From positions 1 to 11,124 of the forward strand of contig JAJYXA010000572.1 in the NCBI GenBank assembly GCA_021791235.1: a stretch of 11,124 bases of DNA. The letters run 5' to 3'. The notes under the pieces were generated by a model that did no database searches, was not told the DNA's origin, and saw nothing but the letters and a program-made list of their open reading frames with translations. A program made the translations under genes and the position numbers. Source of the DNA: Pseudomonadota bacterium. Its GTDB lineage: Bacteria; Pseudomonadota; Gammaproteobacteria; Burkholderiales; Thiobacillaceae. Each line of letters starts with the position of its first letter. The first letter of the stretch is position 1. This document shows positions 5,435 through 11,124 of the stretch, piece by piece.

Positions 5435-6292
5435 ATGGCACGGACCTCGCCCCTTACTCCCCGCAACCATGACCGCGACAGCGCGGGGATGACCTATGTC
5501 TATCCCGTCGTCTCGCGTCGTGCGGGTGGCGTCTCGGTGGGGATCAATCTCAATCCGAACAATGCCTGCAACTGGGCGTGCATCTATTGCCAGGTGCCGG
5601 ATCTGGCGCGCGGTACGGCGCCGGAGACCGACCTGGCGCAACTGGAAGCCGAGTTGCGCGCGATGCTCGCCGACATCGTCCACGGCGACTTCATGCAAAT
5701 GCGGGTGCCGGAGGGCGCGCGGCGGCTGAACGACATTGCGCTGTCGGGCAACGGCGAACCGACCAGCGCCAGGGCCTTTCCGCAGGTGATCGAATTGATC
5801 GGGCGGGTGATGGCGGATTTCGACCTGGTTGGAAAAATCAAGCTGGTGCTGATCACCAACGGCAGCCTGGCCGACCGGCCGCGCGTGCAGGACGGCCTCA
5901 GGAAAATGGCGGCATTGGGCGGCGAGGTGTGGTTCAAGTTCGACAGCGCGACCGCCAGCGGAATGCGCACGATCAACCGGACGCGGATTTCACCCGACAG
6001 GCAGTTCGAGCGCCTGACCGTGGCCGCGCGGCTGTGCCCGACCTGGCTGCAAACCTGCGTGTTCGCGCTCGACGGCGCGCCGCCATCGGAAACGGAACAG
6101 GCAGCCTACCTCACAGCGGTGGCGCGCATCCGGCGGCAGCAGATTCCGGTGCGGAGCGTGCTGCTCTACGGTCTGGCCCGGCCGTCGATGCAGCCGCAGG
6201 CCGGCCGCCTGTCGGCGCTGCCCGCCGAATGGCTCGAAGCCTTTGCGGAAAAAATCCGCGCGGCCGGCCTGCCCGTCAAGATTTCCCCATGA
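5435..6292 (+). CDS. Radical SAM protein of unknown substrate
   Basis: A 285-aa protein with the radical SAM cluster motif C-x3-C-x2-C at Cys45, Cys49 and Cys52 (ACNWACIYCQ), which would hold a [4Fe-4S] cluster and generate the 5'-deoxyadenosyl radical. SGNGEPT (104-110) is the Gly/Glu SAM-binding motif, and LVLITNGS (about 137-144) is the next conserved strand. No extra C-terminal cysteine cluster (SPASM/twitch) is evident. The domain organisation recalls the COG0731-type group, but the substrate is not predictable. The start at 5435 has only a weak ribosome site; Met19 (5489) is an alternative, though residues 10-20 look like conserved family sequence. The stop overlaps the acpS start (ATGA at 6289-6292), implying co-expression with acpS and nagZ. 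The gene normally next to acpS in many proteobacteria, pdxJ, is absent here. Confidence 0.88.
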   Translation: MARTSPLTPRNHDRDSAGMTYVYPVVSRRAGGVSVGINLNPNNACNWACIYCQVPDLARGTAPETDLAQLEAELRAMLADIVHGDFMQMRVPEGARRLNDIALSGNGEPTSARAFPQVIELIGRVMADFDLVGKIKLVLITNGSLADRPRVQDGLRKMAALGGEVWFKFDSATASGMRTINRTRISPDRQFERLTVAARLCPTWLQTCVFALDGAPPSETEQAAYLTAVARIRRQQIPVRSVLLYGLARPSMQPQAGRLSALPAEWLEAFAEKIRAAGLPVKISP

Positions 6293-6669
6293 TCCACGGC
6301 ATCGGCACCGACCTGCTGGACGCCGAGCGCATCCGCAGCGGCCTCGCGCGTTTTGGCGAGCATTATGCCGACCGCCTCCTCGCCCCGGCCGAGCACGCGG
6401 GCTATTATGCCAGCCGCGACCCGGCGCGCTTCCTGGCCAAATGCTTCGCCGCCAAGGAGGCCTTCGCCAAGGCGACCGGAACCGGGCTGCGCGCGCCGGT
6501 CACGCTGCGCAACATCGCGGTGCTGCGGAACGCGCAGGGCAAGCCCTACCTGCAATGCGCGCCCGAACTCGACGACTGGCTGGCGGCACGCGGGGTGACC
6601 GCGCATCATGTGTCCTTGTCCGACGAAAGCGACCTCGTTCTGGCTTATGTGATTCTGGAGGCAACATGA
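6289..6669 (+). CDS. acpS: Holo-[acyl-carrier-protein] synthase
   Basis: A 126-aa protein of the usual AcpS length. It transfers 4'-phosphopantetheine from CoA to the serine of apo-ACP, activating fatty-acid synthesis in the cytoplasm. Family motifs are present: IGTDLLD (5-11) with the Mg-binding Asp8, FAAKEAFAKATGTG (53-66) with Glu57 and the CoA-contacting Lys, and a C-terminal HHVSLSDESDLVLAYV (about 107-122). The start overlaps the radical SAM stop and the stop overlaps the nagZ start, both as ATGA, so the three genes are translationally coupled. Coupling of acpS with nagZ is common in proteobacteria. Confidence 0.97.
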   Translation: MIHGIGTDLLDAERIRSGLARFGEHYADRLLAPAEHAGYYASRDPARFLAKCFAAKEAFAKATGTGLRAPVTLRNIAVLRNAQGKPYLQCAPELDDWLAARGVTAHHVSLSDESDLVLAYVILEAT

Positions 6670-7745
6670 CGCTTGGCCCCTTGATGCTCGACGTGGCGGG
6701 CACCGAACTGTCCGACGACGACCGCCGCCGCCTGAGCCATCCGCTCGTCGGCGGCGTGATCCTGTTTTCCCGCAATTACCGCGACCCGGCGCAACTGGCC
6801 GCGCTGTGCGCCGGGATCCATGCCCTCAAGCCCGCGCCGCCGCTGATCGGCGTCGACCATGAAGGCGGGCGGGTGCAGCGCTTCCGCGAGGGCTTCACCC
6901 GCCTGCCGCCGATGCGCAGCTTCGGCGAAATCTGGAACGCCCGTCCGCAGCGCGCCCGCGAGCTGGCGCGCGAAACCGGCTATGTGCTGGCGAGCGAACT
7001 GCGCGCGCACGGCGTCGACTTCAGCTTCGCGCCGGTGCTCGATCTCGATTACGGCGCGTCTTCGGTGATCGGCGACCGCGCCTTTCATGCCGACCCGCAC
7101 GCCGTGTTCGAGCTGGGGCAAGCCGTGATGCTTGGGATGAAGGACGCCGGCATGGCCGCCTGCGGCAAGCACTTTCCCGGCCACGGCTTCGTGGTGGCGG
7201 ATTCGCACGTGGACACCCCGGTCGACGCACGCACCCTGGCCGACATCGCCGTCGCCGACCTGGTGCCGTTCCGCCTGATGATCGAGGCGGGACTCGCCGC
7301 GATCATGCCGGCGCACGTGATCTATCCCGAAGTCGACCAGAAGCCCGCCGGCTTTTCGCGCATCTGGCTGCAGAAACTGCTGCGCCACCAGCTGGGCTTC
7401 GACGGCGCGATTTTCAGCGACGACCTGTGCATGGCCGGCGCCGCGGTGGCGGGCGGCGTGGTCGCGCGGGTGGAGGCCGCGCTCGCCGCCGGCTGCGACA
7501 TGGCGCTGGTCTGCAACCGGCCCGATCTGGCCGACGAGGTGCTGGCCACGCTGAACGTGGACTGGCCCGCCCCCGCCCGCGCCCGGCTGGCCCGCATGCA
7601 CGGCCGCCCGCACCCGCCGACCATGACCCAGCTGCGCGAATCGGCGCGCTACGCCAATGCGCTGCACCATATCGCCGGACTGGGACAGGATTCTGCCGAC
7701 CTCAACCTGCGGGCCGACCCGACCGATTACTGTGCACGTTCATAA
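6666..7745 (+). CDS. nagZ: Beta-N-acetylhexosaminidase, glycoside hydrolase family 3
   Basis: A 359-aa cytoplasmic enzyme that removes GlcNAc from GlcNAc-1,6-anhydroMurNAc-peptides during peptidoglycan recycling. The start is set by the ATGA overlap and by GGAGG (6657-6661) 4 nt upstream. Visible motifs are DHEGGRVQRFR (64-74) in the substrate pocket, KHFPGHG (168-174) followed by ADSHVDTP with the NagZ-type Asp-His pair on the mobile loop, and FSDDLCM (250-256) carrying the nucleophile Asp252. The usual form of the last motif is SDDLSM; here Ser is Cys. The protein is a single domain, as expected for NagZ. In many Gram-negatives its product feeds the AmpG/AmpR system; no such genes are seen here. 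The last 14 nt overlap the start of the CDF exporter. Confidence 0.96.
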   Translation: MTLGPLMLDVAGTELSDDDRRRLSHPLVGGVILFSRNYRDPAQLAALCAGIHALKPAPPLIGVDHEGGRVQRFREGFTRLPPMRSFGEIWNARPQRARELARETGYVLASELRAHGVDFSFAPVLDLDYGASSVIGDRAFHADPHAVFELGQAVMLGMKDAGMAACGKHFPGHGFVVADSHVDTPVDARTLADIAVADLVPFRLMIEAGLAAIMPAHVIYPEVDQKPAGFSRIWLQKLLRHQLGFDGAIFSDDLCMAGAAVAGGVVARVEAALAAGCDMALVCNRPDLADEVLATLNVDWPAPARARLARMHGRPHPPTMTQLRESARYANALHHIAGLGQDSADLNLRADPTDYCARS

Positions 7746-8670
7746 GCACGCGCACGGTCCGGGCGAGCCCCACGTCCACCCTCACGCGGGACAGGAGGGC
7801 CACAACGGAACCCTGCTCGTCGCGCTGCTGCCGACGCTGTTCTTCGCCGGGGTCGAGGCCGTGGCCGGGTGGTGGTCGGGCTCGCTCGCGCTGCTGTCCG
7901 ACGCGGCGCACATGGTCACCGACAGTTCCGCCCTCGGGCTGGCGGCTGCCGCGGCCTGGCTGGCGCGCCGCCCGCCCTCGACCCGGCATTCGTATGGCCT
8001 GGTGCGCGCCGAGGTGCTGGCGGCGCTCGTCAACAGCCTTCTGATGCTGGTGCTGATCGGCTTCATCGCGCACGAAGCCATCGATCGTTTCGGATCGCCG
8101 CGCGAGATCGCCGGCGGCACGGTCATCGGCGTCGCCGTGACCGGGCTCATCGTCAACCTGGTCGTCGCCTGGGTGCTGTCGCGCGGCGAACACACGCTGA
8201 ACACCCGCGCCGCGCTGCTGCACGTGCTGGGCGACGCGCTCGGCTCGGTGGCGGCGATCACCGCCGGCGTCGTCATCGTCGTCACCGGCTGGATGCCGAT
8301 CGATCCCCTGCTGTCCCTGCTGGTGGCGGCGCTGATCCTGGTATCGGCGCTGCGCCTGCTGCGCGAGGCCGTGCACGTGCTGATGAAAGGCGTGCCGCTC
8401 CACATCCGGCTCGATGCCGTCGGCCACGACCTGGCCGCCCTGCCAGGCGTGCTGCGCGTGCACGACCTACACGTATGGACGCTCTTCTCGGGCACCCTCG
8501 CGCTGTCGACGCATCTCGAACTGCGCGACCTGGCCGACTGGCCCGCCACCCTCGCCGCCGCGAGCCGGACGATGGAAGCGCGTCACGGCATCCGCCACGT
8601 CACCCTGCAGCCCGAGGTGCCGGCGCGGGCGCCGCTGGTGCGCAGCCCTTACCCCCCGTCCGTCCGCTGA
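7732..8670 (+). CDS. Cation diffusion facilitator, Zn/Cd/Co exporter (CzcD/ZitB-like)
   Basis: I set the start at the GTG of 7732, inside the nagZ 3' end, giving 312 aa. Upstream in-frame sequence (from 7657) lies within nagZ and looks unlike a CDF. The N-terminus is His-rich (MHVHKHAHGPGEPHVHPHAG), a typical metal-capture segment. Six TM helices follow. The transport site is visible as HxxxD in TM2 (His60, Asp64 in SDAAHMVTD) and HxxxD in TM5 (His154, Asp158 in LLHVLGD), the signature of Zn/Cd/Co-selective rather than Mn- or Fe-type CDFs. A cytoplasmic C-terminal domain of about 85 residues contains VHDLHVW. It exports divalent cations by proton exchange across the inner membrane. No clear Shine-Dalgarno precedes the GTG, so translation probably depends on coupling to nagZ. 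Confidence 0.93.
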   Translation: MHVHKHAHGPGEPHVHPHAGQEGHNGTLLVALLPTLFFAGVEAVAGWWSGSLALLSDAAHMVTDSSALGLAAAAAWLARRPPSTRHSYGLVRAEVLAALVNSLLMLVLIGFIAHEAIDRFGSPREIAGGTVIGVAVTGLIVNLVVAWVLSRGEHTLNTRAALLHVLGDALGSVAAITAGVVIVVTGWMPIDPLLSLLVAALILVSALRLLREAVHVLMKGVPLHIRLDAVGHDLAALPGVLRVHDLHVWTLFSGTLALSTHLELRDLADWPATLAAASRTMEARHGIRHVTLQPEVPARAPLVRSPYPPSVR

Positions 8671-8702
8671 ACTTTTTTTGTGAAATAAGCTTGCGTCGGC
8701 GC

Positions 8703-8730
8703 TTGACACATAAATGAGAATCGTTATTAT
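8703..8730 (+). promoter_or_regulatory. Sigma70 promoter of the hemP operon
   Basis: TTGACA (8703-8708) is a perfect -35, followed after 16 bp by TATTAT (8725-8730), a 5-of-6 -10. The predicted start is near 8737, about 20 nt before the hemP ATG. The Fur box lies between and over the two elements, the classic arrangement for iron repression. Confidence 0.85.
8710..8728. promoter_or_regulatory. Fur box (iron-responsive operator)
   Basis: This 19-bp site matches the canonical Fur consensus at 13 positions by hand alignment. In the 7-1-7 description it reads TGAGAAT-C-GTTATTA, 12 of 14 arm positions. It fills the -35/-10 spacer, so iron-loaded Fur would block RNA polymerase. All downstream genes fit iron control. 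Confidence 0.85.
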
Positions 8731-8757
8731 TCGTAAAACCAAACGCTGGCGGCACGA

Positions 8758-8976
8758 ATGAAACCCGATCCATCCGAAGCAGACGTCGACACCATGCAAA
8801 CACAGCCCCCCTCCTCCATCCGCGCCCCGGCCGAATCCGGGCAGCGGACTTTTCCGCCGGGCGCGATCCCGACGGAGTTTTTATTCCAGGGCAATCAGGA
8901 AATCCTGATCAGCCATCGCGGCGAGCACTATCGCCTGCGCATCACCAAAAACGGCAAACTGATTTTGACCAAGTAG
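8758..8976 (+). CDS. hemP: HemP/HmuP family hemin-uptake protein
   Basis: A 72-aa protein whose C-terminal 35 residues carry the HemP signature: LFQGNQEILI (42-51), HRGEHYRLRIT (53-63) and GKLILTK at the very end. The first 40 residues are a Pro/Ser-rich, low-complexity extension. The ATG at 8758 fits the promoter; Met13 (8794) is an alternative and neither has a strong ribosome site. Members of this family are small cytoplasmic proteins found with iron- and haem-uptake genes. In some species (HmuP) they activate the haem receptor under iron limitation. Here the receptor in the operon is FecA-like, so the partner may differ. It is the first gene after the Fur-controlled promoter. Confidence 0.93.
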   Translation: MKPDPSEADVDTMQTQPPSSIRAPAESGQRTFPPGAIPTEFLFQGNQEILISHRGEHYRLRITKNGKLILTK

Positions 8977-8982
8977 CAAGCG

Positions 8983-9010
8983 TTCCATTTTCAGCGATAT
9001 GGAAATGGAA
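8983..9010. other. Hairpin in hemP 3' intergenic region
   Basis: TTCCATTT (8983-8990) and AAATGGAA (9003-9010) are exact 8-base complements with a 12-base loop. It lies 6 nt after the hemP stop and before the next gene, without a T-run. It could be a processing or partial-termination site that sets hemP above the later genes. Confidence 0.5.
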
Positions 9011-9069
9011 TTCCCGTAACGCCCGCCAGCGCGCAAACGCCAGCCAGCCCCAAGTTCTAGGAGACTGGC

Positions 9070-9312
9070 ATGGCCGCACCCCAGTACCACGACACGCACG
9101 AAATCGTCATCGCCGCGACCTTGTGGCTGATGCGCCGCTATCAGCAAACCGGCTGCAAGAAACTCGCCCACATGGTCGAGCAGCATTTGTGCTGGATGCA
9201 GATCAGCGCAACCAGTCCGGTACTCGCCAATGCCTGCGAGCGTCTGTCGTTTGAATGGCGCGCGGTGTCGTGCGCCGCCCACTCCGTTCTCGCACGCCAC
9301 ACCCTGCATTGA
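9070..9312 (+). CDS. Small helical protein of unknown function in the iron operon
   Basis: An 80-aa protein starting at ATG 9070 behind a strong AGGAG (9059-9063, 6 nt spacing). Its codon usage matches neighbouring genes. The sequence begins with a His/Asp-rich stretch (QYHDTHE) and then appears to be three helices with Leu, Met and Trp on the hydrophobic face. There are four Cys (residues about 29, 41, 56 and 68) and several His. No signal peptide or family motif is recognised. It lies 11 nt before the peroxiredoxin start. Its helical pattern resembles the second small gene of this operon (9859-10161), with a shared P-x4-A-C-x2-L. I infer a role in iron or redox handling from location only. 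Confidence 0.75.
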   Translation: MAAPQYHDTHEIVIAATLWLMRRYQQTGCKKLAHMVEQHLCWMQISATSPVLANACERLSFEWRAVSCAAHSVLARHTLH

Positions 9313-9323
9313 AGGAGAGTTTC

Positions 9324-9845
9324 ATGATCTCGATTGGACAATCCATCCCCGACGCCACCTGCGAAGCCTATCTGCCCGACGGCCGCATCGAACCGGTCTC
9401 GCTCGCGCAGTACCGCGGCAAGTGGCTGGTGCTGTTTTTCTGGCCGCTCGACTTCACTTTCGTCTGCCCGACCGAAATCCGTGCCTATTCCGACCTGAGC
9501 CACGACTTCGACGTCTCCGGCGCAGTACTGCTCGGCGCCAGCGTCGATTCGGCGCATGCCCACCGCACCTGGATCAAACACGGCCTTGGCACGGTCAAGT
9601 TCCCGATGCTGGGCGACGTGTCGCGTGCGCTGGCGCAAGGCTTCGGCGTGCTCGCCGAATCCGGCGTGGCCGTGCGCGCCACCTTCATCGTCAACCCCGA
9701 AGGCCGGGTGATGAGCGTGGCGGCCAACGACCTCAACGTCGGCCGCTCGGCGCGCGAAACCCTTCGCCTGTTGCACGCGCTGCAAAGCGGCGAGCTCACC
9801 GCCTGCGAATGGCTGCCCGGCGAAGCTTTTGTCGCTTCCGTCTGA
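9324..9845 (+). CDS. AhpC/TSA-type 2-Cys peroxiredoxin
   Basis: A 173-aa cytoplasmic thiol peroxidase reducing H2O2 and organic hydroperoxides. The start at 9324 has AAGGAG (9312-9317) with 6 nt spacing; the longer in-frame extension to 9255 lies inside the preceding gene. The peroxidatic Cys48 sits in FVCPTE, preceded by FFWPLDFTF, as in AhpC. The C-terminal resolving region reads GELTACEWLPGEAF with Cys161. Typical 2-Cys enzymes have GEVCPAxW, so here the usual Cys is Thr and a Cys is found two residues later, a position reminiscent of the last Cys of mycobacterial AhpC. No ahpF or ahpD is nearby, so the reductant is unknown (thioredoxin is possible). Its place in a Fur-controlled unit fits protection against iron-linked oxidative stress. 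Confidence 0.94.
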   Translation: MISIGQSIPDATCEAYLPDGRIEPVSLAQYRGKWLVLFFWPLDFTFVCPTEIRAYSDLSHDFDVSGAVLLGASVDSAHAHRTWIKHGLGTVKFPMLGDVSRALAQGFGVLAESGVAVRATFIVNPEGRVMSVAANDLNVGRSARETLRLLHALQSGELTACEWLPGEAFVASV

Positions 9846-9858
9846 GAAAGGGAAAACC

Positions 9859-10161
9859 ATGCGAACCTCCCCCGCCGCCTCGCTCCTGGTCGCCGCGCTG
9901 GTGATGCTGCGCCACCCCTGCGCGCGCAACCAGGCCACCGCCCGACTGCTGCTCGAACGCGCCGCCGAACACGCCGAACTCACGCCAGCCGAGCGCGAGG
10001 CCTGCCTCAACCTCGCCGACGACCTGGAGTGTGAACGCCCCGAAGCAACCGCGACGCGCGCGCGTCCTGCGCCCCCCGCCATCGACAGGGGCCAGGCGCG
10101 CCGTTTAAGCCTGGTGGGCGGGCTGGGCCCGTTTCGAACTGATTTTGTCCACCAACCCTGA
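9859..10161 (+). CDS. Second small helical protein of unknown function in the iron operon
   Basis: A 100-aa protein with ATG 9859 behind AAAGGGA (9847-9852, 6 nt spacing), 13 nt after the peroxiredoxin stop. Residues 5-20 are hydrophobic (Ala/Leu/Val), but the following RHPCARNQ and the lack of a cleavage site argue against a clear signal peptide. Residues 25-60 form an amphipathic helical pair rich in Ala, Leu, Glu and Arg, with LTPAEREACLNLADDLE near 41-57. The C-terminal 35 residues are Arg/Pro-rich and probably disordered. No known family is recognised. Spacing and direction place it between the peroxiredoxin and the TonB-dependent receptor in one transcript. Confidence 0.7.
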   Translation: MRTSPAASLLVAALVMLRHPCARNQATARLLLERAAEHAELTPAEREACLNLADDLECERPEATATRARPAPPAIDRGQARRLSLVGGLGPFRTDFVHQP

Positions 10162-10173
10162 AAGATGTCATCC

Positions 10174-11124
10174 ATGCAATTTCATTTATCCGCGTTAGCC
10201 GGTGCCCTTTCATTGGCGTTTTCCGTTTCCCAGGCGAACGCCCAGACTGCGGCCACGGCCGAACCAGAAGCCCCGGTCAAGACCCTCGAAGAAGTGACGG
10301 TCAGCGCCGACTGGCTGGGCGCGCCGACGCCTGCGGCGGCGAAGAAACATCCCGGCGCCCGGACCGTCGTCACCTCTCAGGAGCTGACCGAATCCGGTGC
10401 GCGCACCGTGGAGGATGCGCTGCGCACGGTGCCGGGGGTGCGGGTGTTGGACGAAAGCGGTACGGGCATTCTGCCGAACATCGGCGTGCGCGGCCTCAAT
10501 CCCTTGCGCAGCGAGCAGGTGCTGGTGCTGGTCGACGGCATGCCGATTACATTGGCGCCTTACGGCCAGACCGGCCTATCTCTGTTTCCGTTGACCATCA
10601 ACGCCGTCGAAACCATCGATGTGGCGCGAGGCGGCGTCGCTGTCCACTACGGCCCGAACAACGTCGGCGGCGTGATCAATTTCGTGACCAAGCGAATCCC
10701 GCGCGAGGCGTCCTTCACGGCGAAGGAGACCCTGTCGGTTACGGACAATGGCCGCGTGCTGACCGACACCTATCTCCGCGCCGGCGGTTTCGTGAGCGAC
10801 CGGATCGGACTGCAGGCGCAGGCTAACGTCATCGAAGGGAATGCCGAGCGCGATCATTCCAGGACATCGGTGAACAACCTTATGCTTGACGCTGACTGGT
10901 TCATCACTGACAACGCCGACATCAAGGCGGGGCTCCAGTATTACAAAACCGAGAACGAGCTACCCGGTGCCTTGACGCCTCAGTCCTACGAGCGCGATCG
11001 CGACCAGTCGACGCGCCCGCTTGACCGCTTCGACGGCGACACCCTGCGGGGGCATCTGGTCTACAGCCAGGTTTTCGATAACGGCGCCGAACTGAGCTGG
11101 AGCAATTTTGCCCATCGCAGCAAC
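10174..11124 (+). CDS. fecA: FecA-like TonB-dependent receptor, partial (C-terminus beyond right edge)
   Basis: 317 residues are visible before the edge, about 40-45% of a full receptor. I chose ATG 10174 over the in-frame ATG 10165 because of the weak purine site at 10160-10165. Residues 1-23 are a Sec signal (ending ANA). A TonB box EEVTVSA is at about 39-45, and the plug domain spans about 60-165, with IGVRGLNP (93-100), LVDGMPITLAPYGQ (about 119-132) and YGPNNVGGVINFVTKR (149-164). These match my memory of E. coli FecA (GIRGLNP, PFAPYGQPQLSL, YGPQSVGGVVNFVT), as does TRPLDRF near 270-276. The barrel then begins. The protein would take up ferric dicitrate or a related chelate across the outer membrane. 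Unlike E. coli FecA there is no N-terminal signalling domain before the TonB box, so FecI/FecR-type control is unlikely. Confidence 0.92.
   Translation, partial: MQFHLSALAGALSLAFSVSQANAQTAATAEPEAPVKTLEEVTVSADWLGAPTPAAAKKHPGARTVVTSQELTESGARTVEDALRTVPGVRVLDESGTGILPNIGVRGLNPLRSEQVLVLVDGMPITLAPYGQTGLSLFPLTINAVETIDVARGGVAVHYGPNNVGGVINFVTKRIPREASFTAKETLSVTDNGRVLTDTYLRAGGFVSDRIGLQAQANVIEGNAERDHSRTSVNNLMLDADWFITDNADIKAGLQYYKTENELPGALTPQSYERDRDQSTRPLDRFDGDTLRGHLVYSQVFDNGAELSWSNFAHRSN

Noticed and set aside
8673..8679. T-run after the CDF exporter as a terminator
   Set aside because: No GC-rich inverted repeat immediately precedes the seven Ts, so it is not a convincing intrinsic terminator.
9255..9323. 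Upstream start for the peroxiredoxin
   Set aside because: The added residues overlap the preceding small gene, whereas ATG 9324 has AAGGAG at ideal spacing and matches the normal AhpC N-terminus.

Overview
The window comes from a GC-rich proteobacterial chromosome, most likely a betaproteobacterium. Third codon positions are strongly G/C, the tRNA encodes its own CCA, acpS-nagZ are coupled as in many proteobacteria, and hemP heads a Fur-type locus. I could not place it to genus from sequence alone.

Left end (1-1169): a partial conserved-hypothetical gene runs leftwards off the edge (1-391, minus). It is followed by a tRNA-Ser(UGA) gene with a recognisable promoter, then about 450 bp without a gene. 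That stretch holds a perfect 16-bp palindrome (977-992) matching the CusR/CopR-type copper-response operator.

Copper block (1170-5217): downstream of the operator lie, in the same direction, a SHOCT-type small membrane protein, a Tat-exported multicopper oxidase with all four copper motifs and a Met-rich segment, and an exported YVTN/YncE-like beta-propeller. Then come a 71-aa Cys-rich protein resembling part of a YHS metal-binding domain, a two-TM-helix/SAM-methyltransferase fusion, and a 28-codon reading frame that looks like the broken start of a DUF2933 gene. The last four genes are chained by ATGA start/stop overlaps. I read this as a periplasmic and membrane copper-detoxification operon. 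Its most novel parts are the Cys-rich small protein, the fusion methyltransferase and the truncated tail. A long hairpin and a classic Rho-independent terminator (5380-5404) close the block.

Housekeeping block (5435-8670): a radical SAM protein, acpS (holo-ACP synthase), nagZ (peptidoglycan recycling) and a His-rich CDF-type Zn/Cd/Co exporter are all overlapping and probably co-transcribed.

Iron block (8703-11124): a near-consensus sigma70 promoter with a Fur box between -35 and -10 drives hemP, a small unknown protein, an AhpC-type peroxiredoxin, a second small unknown protein and a FecA-like TonB-dependent receptor that runs off the right edge. The layout suggests iron-starvation-induced uptake of ferric citrate (or a related chelate) coupled to peroxide defence. 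The two small proteins flanking the peroxiredoxin may be distant relatives of each other.
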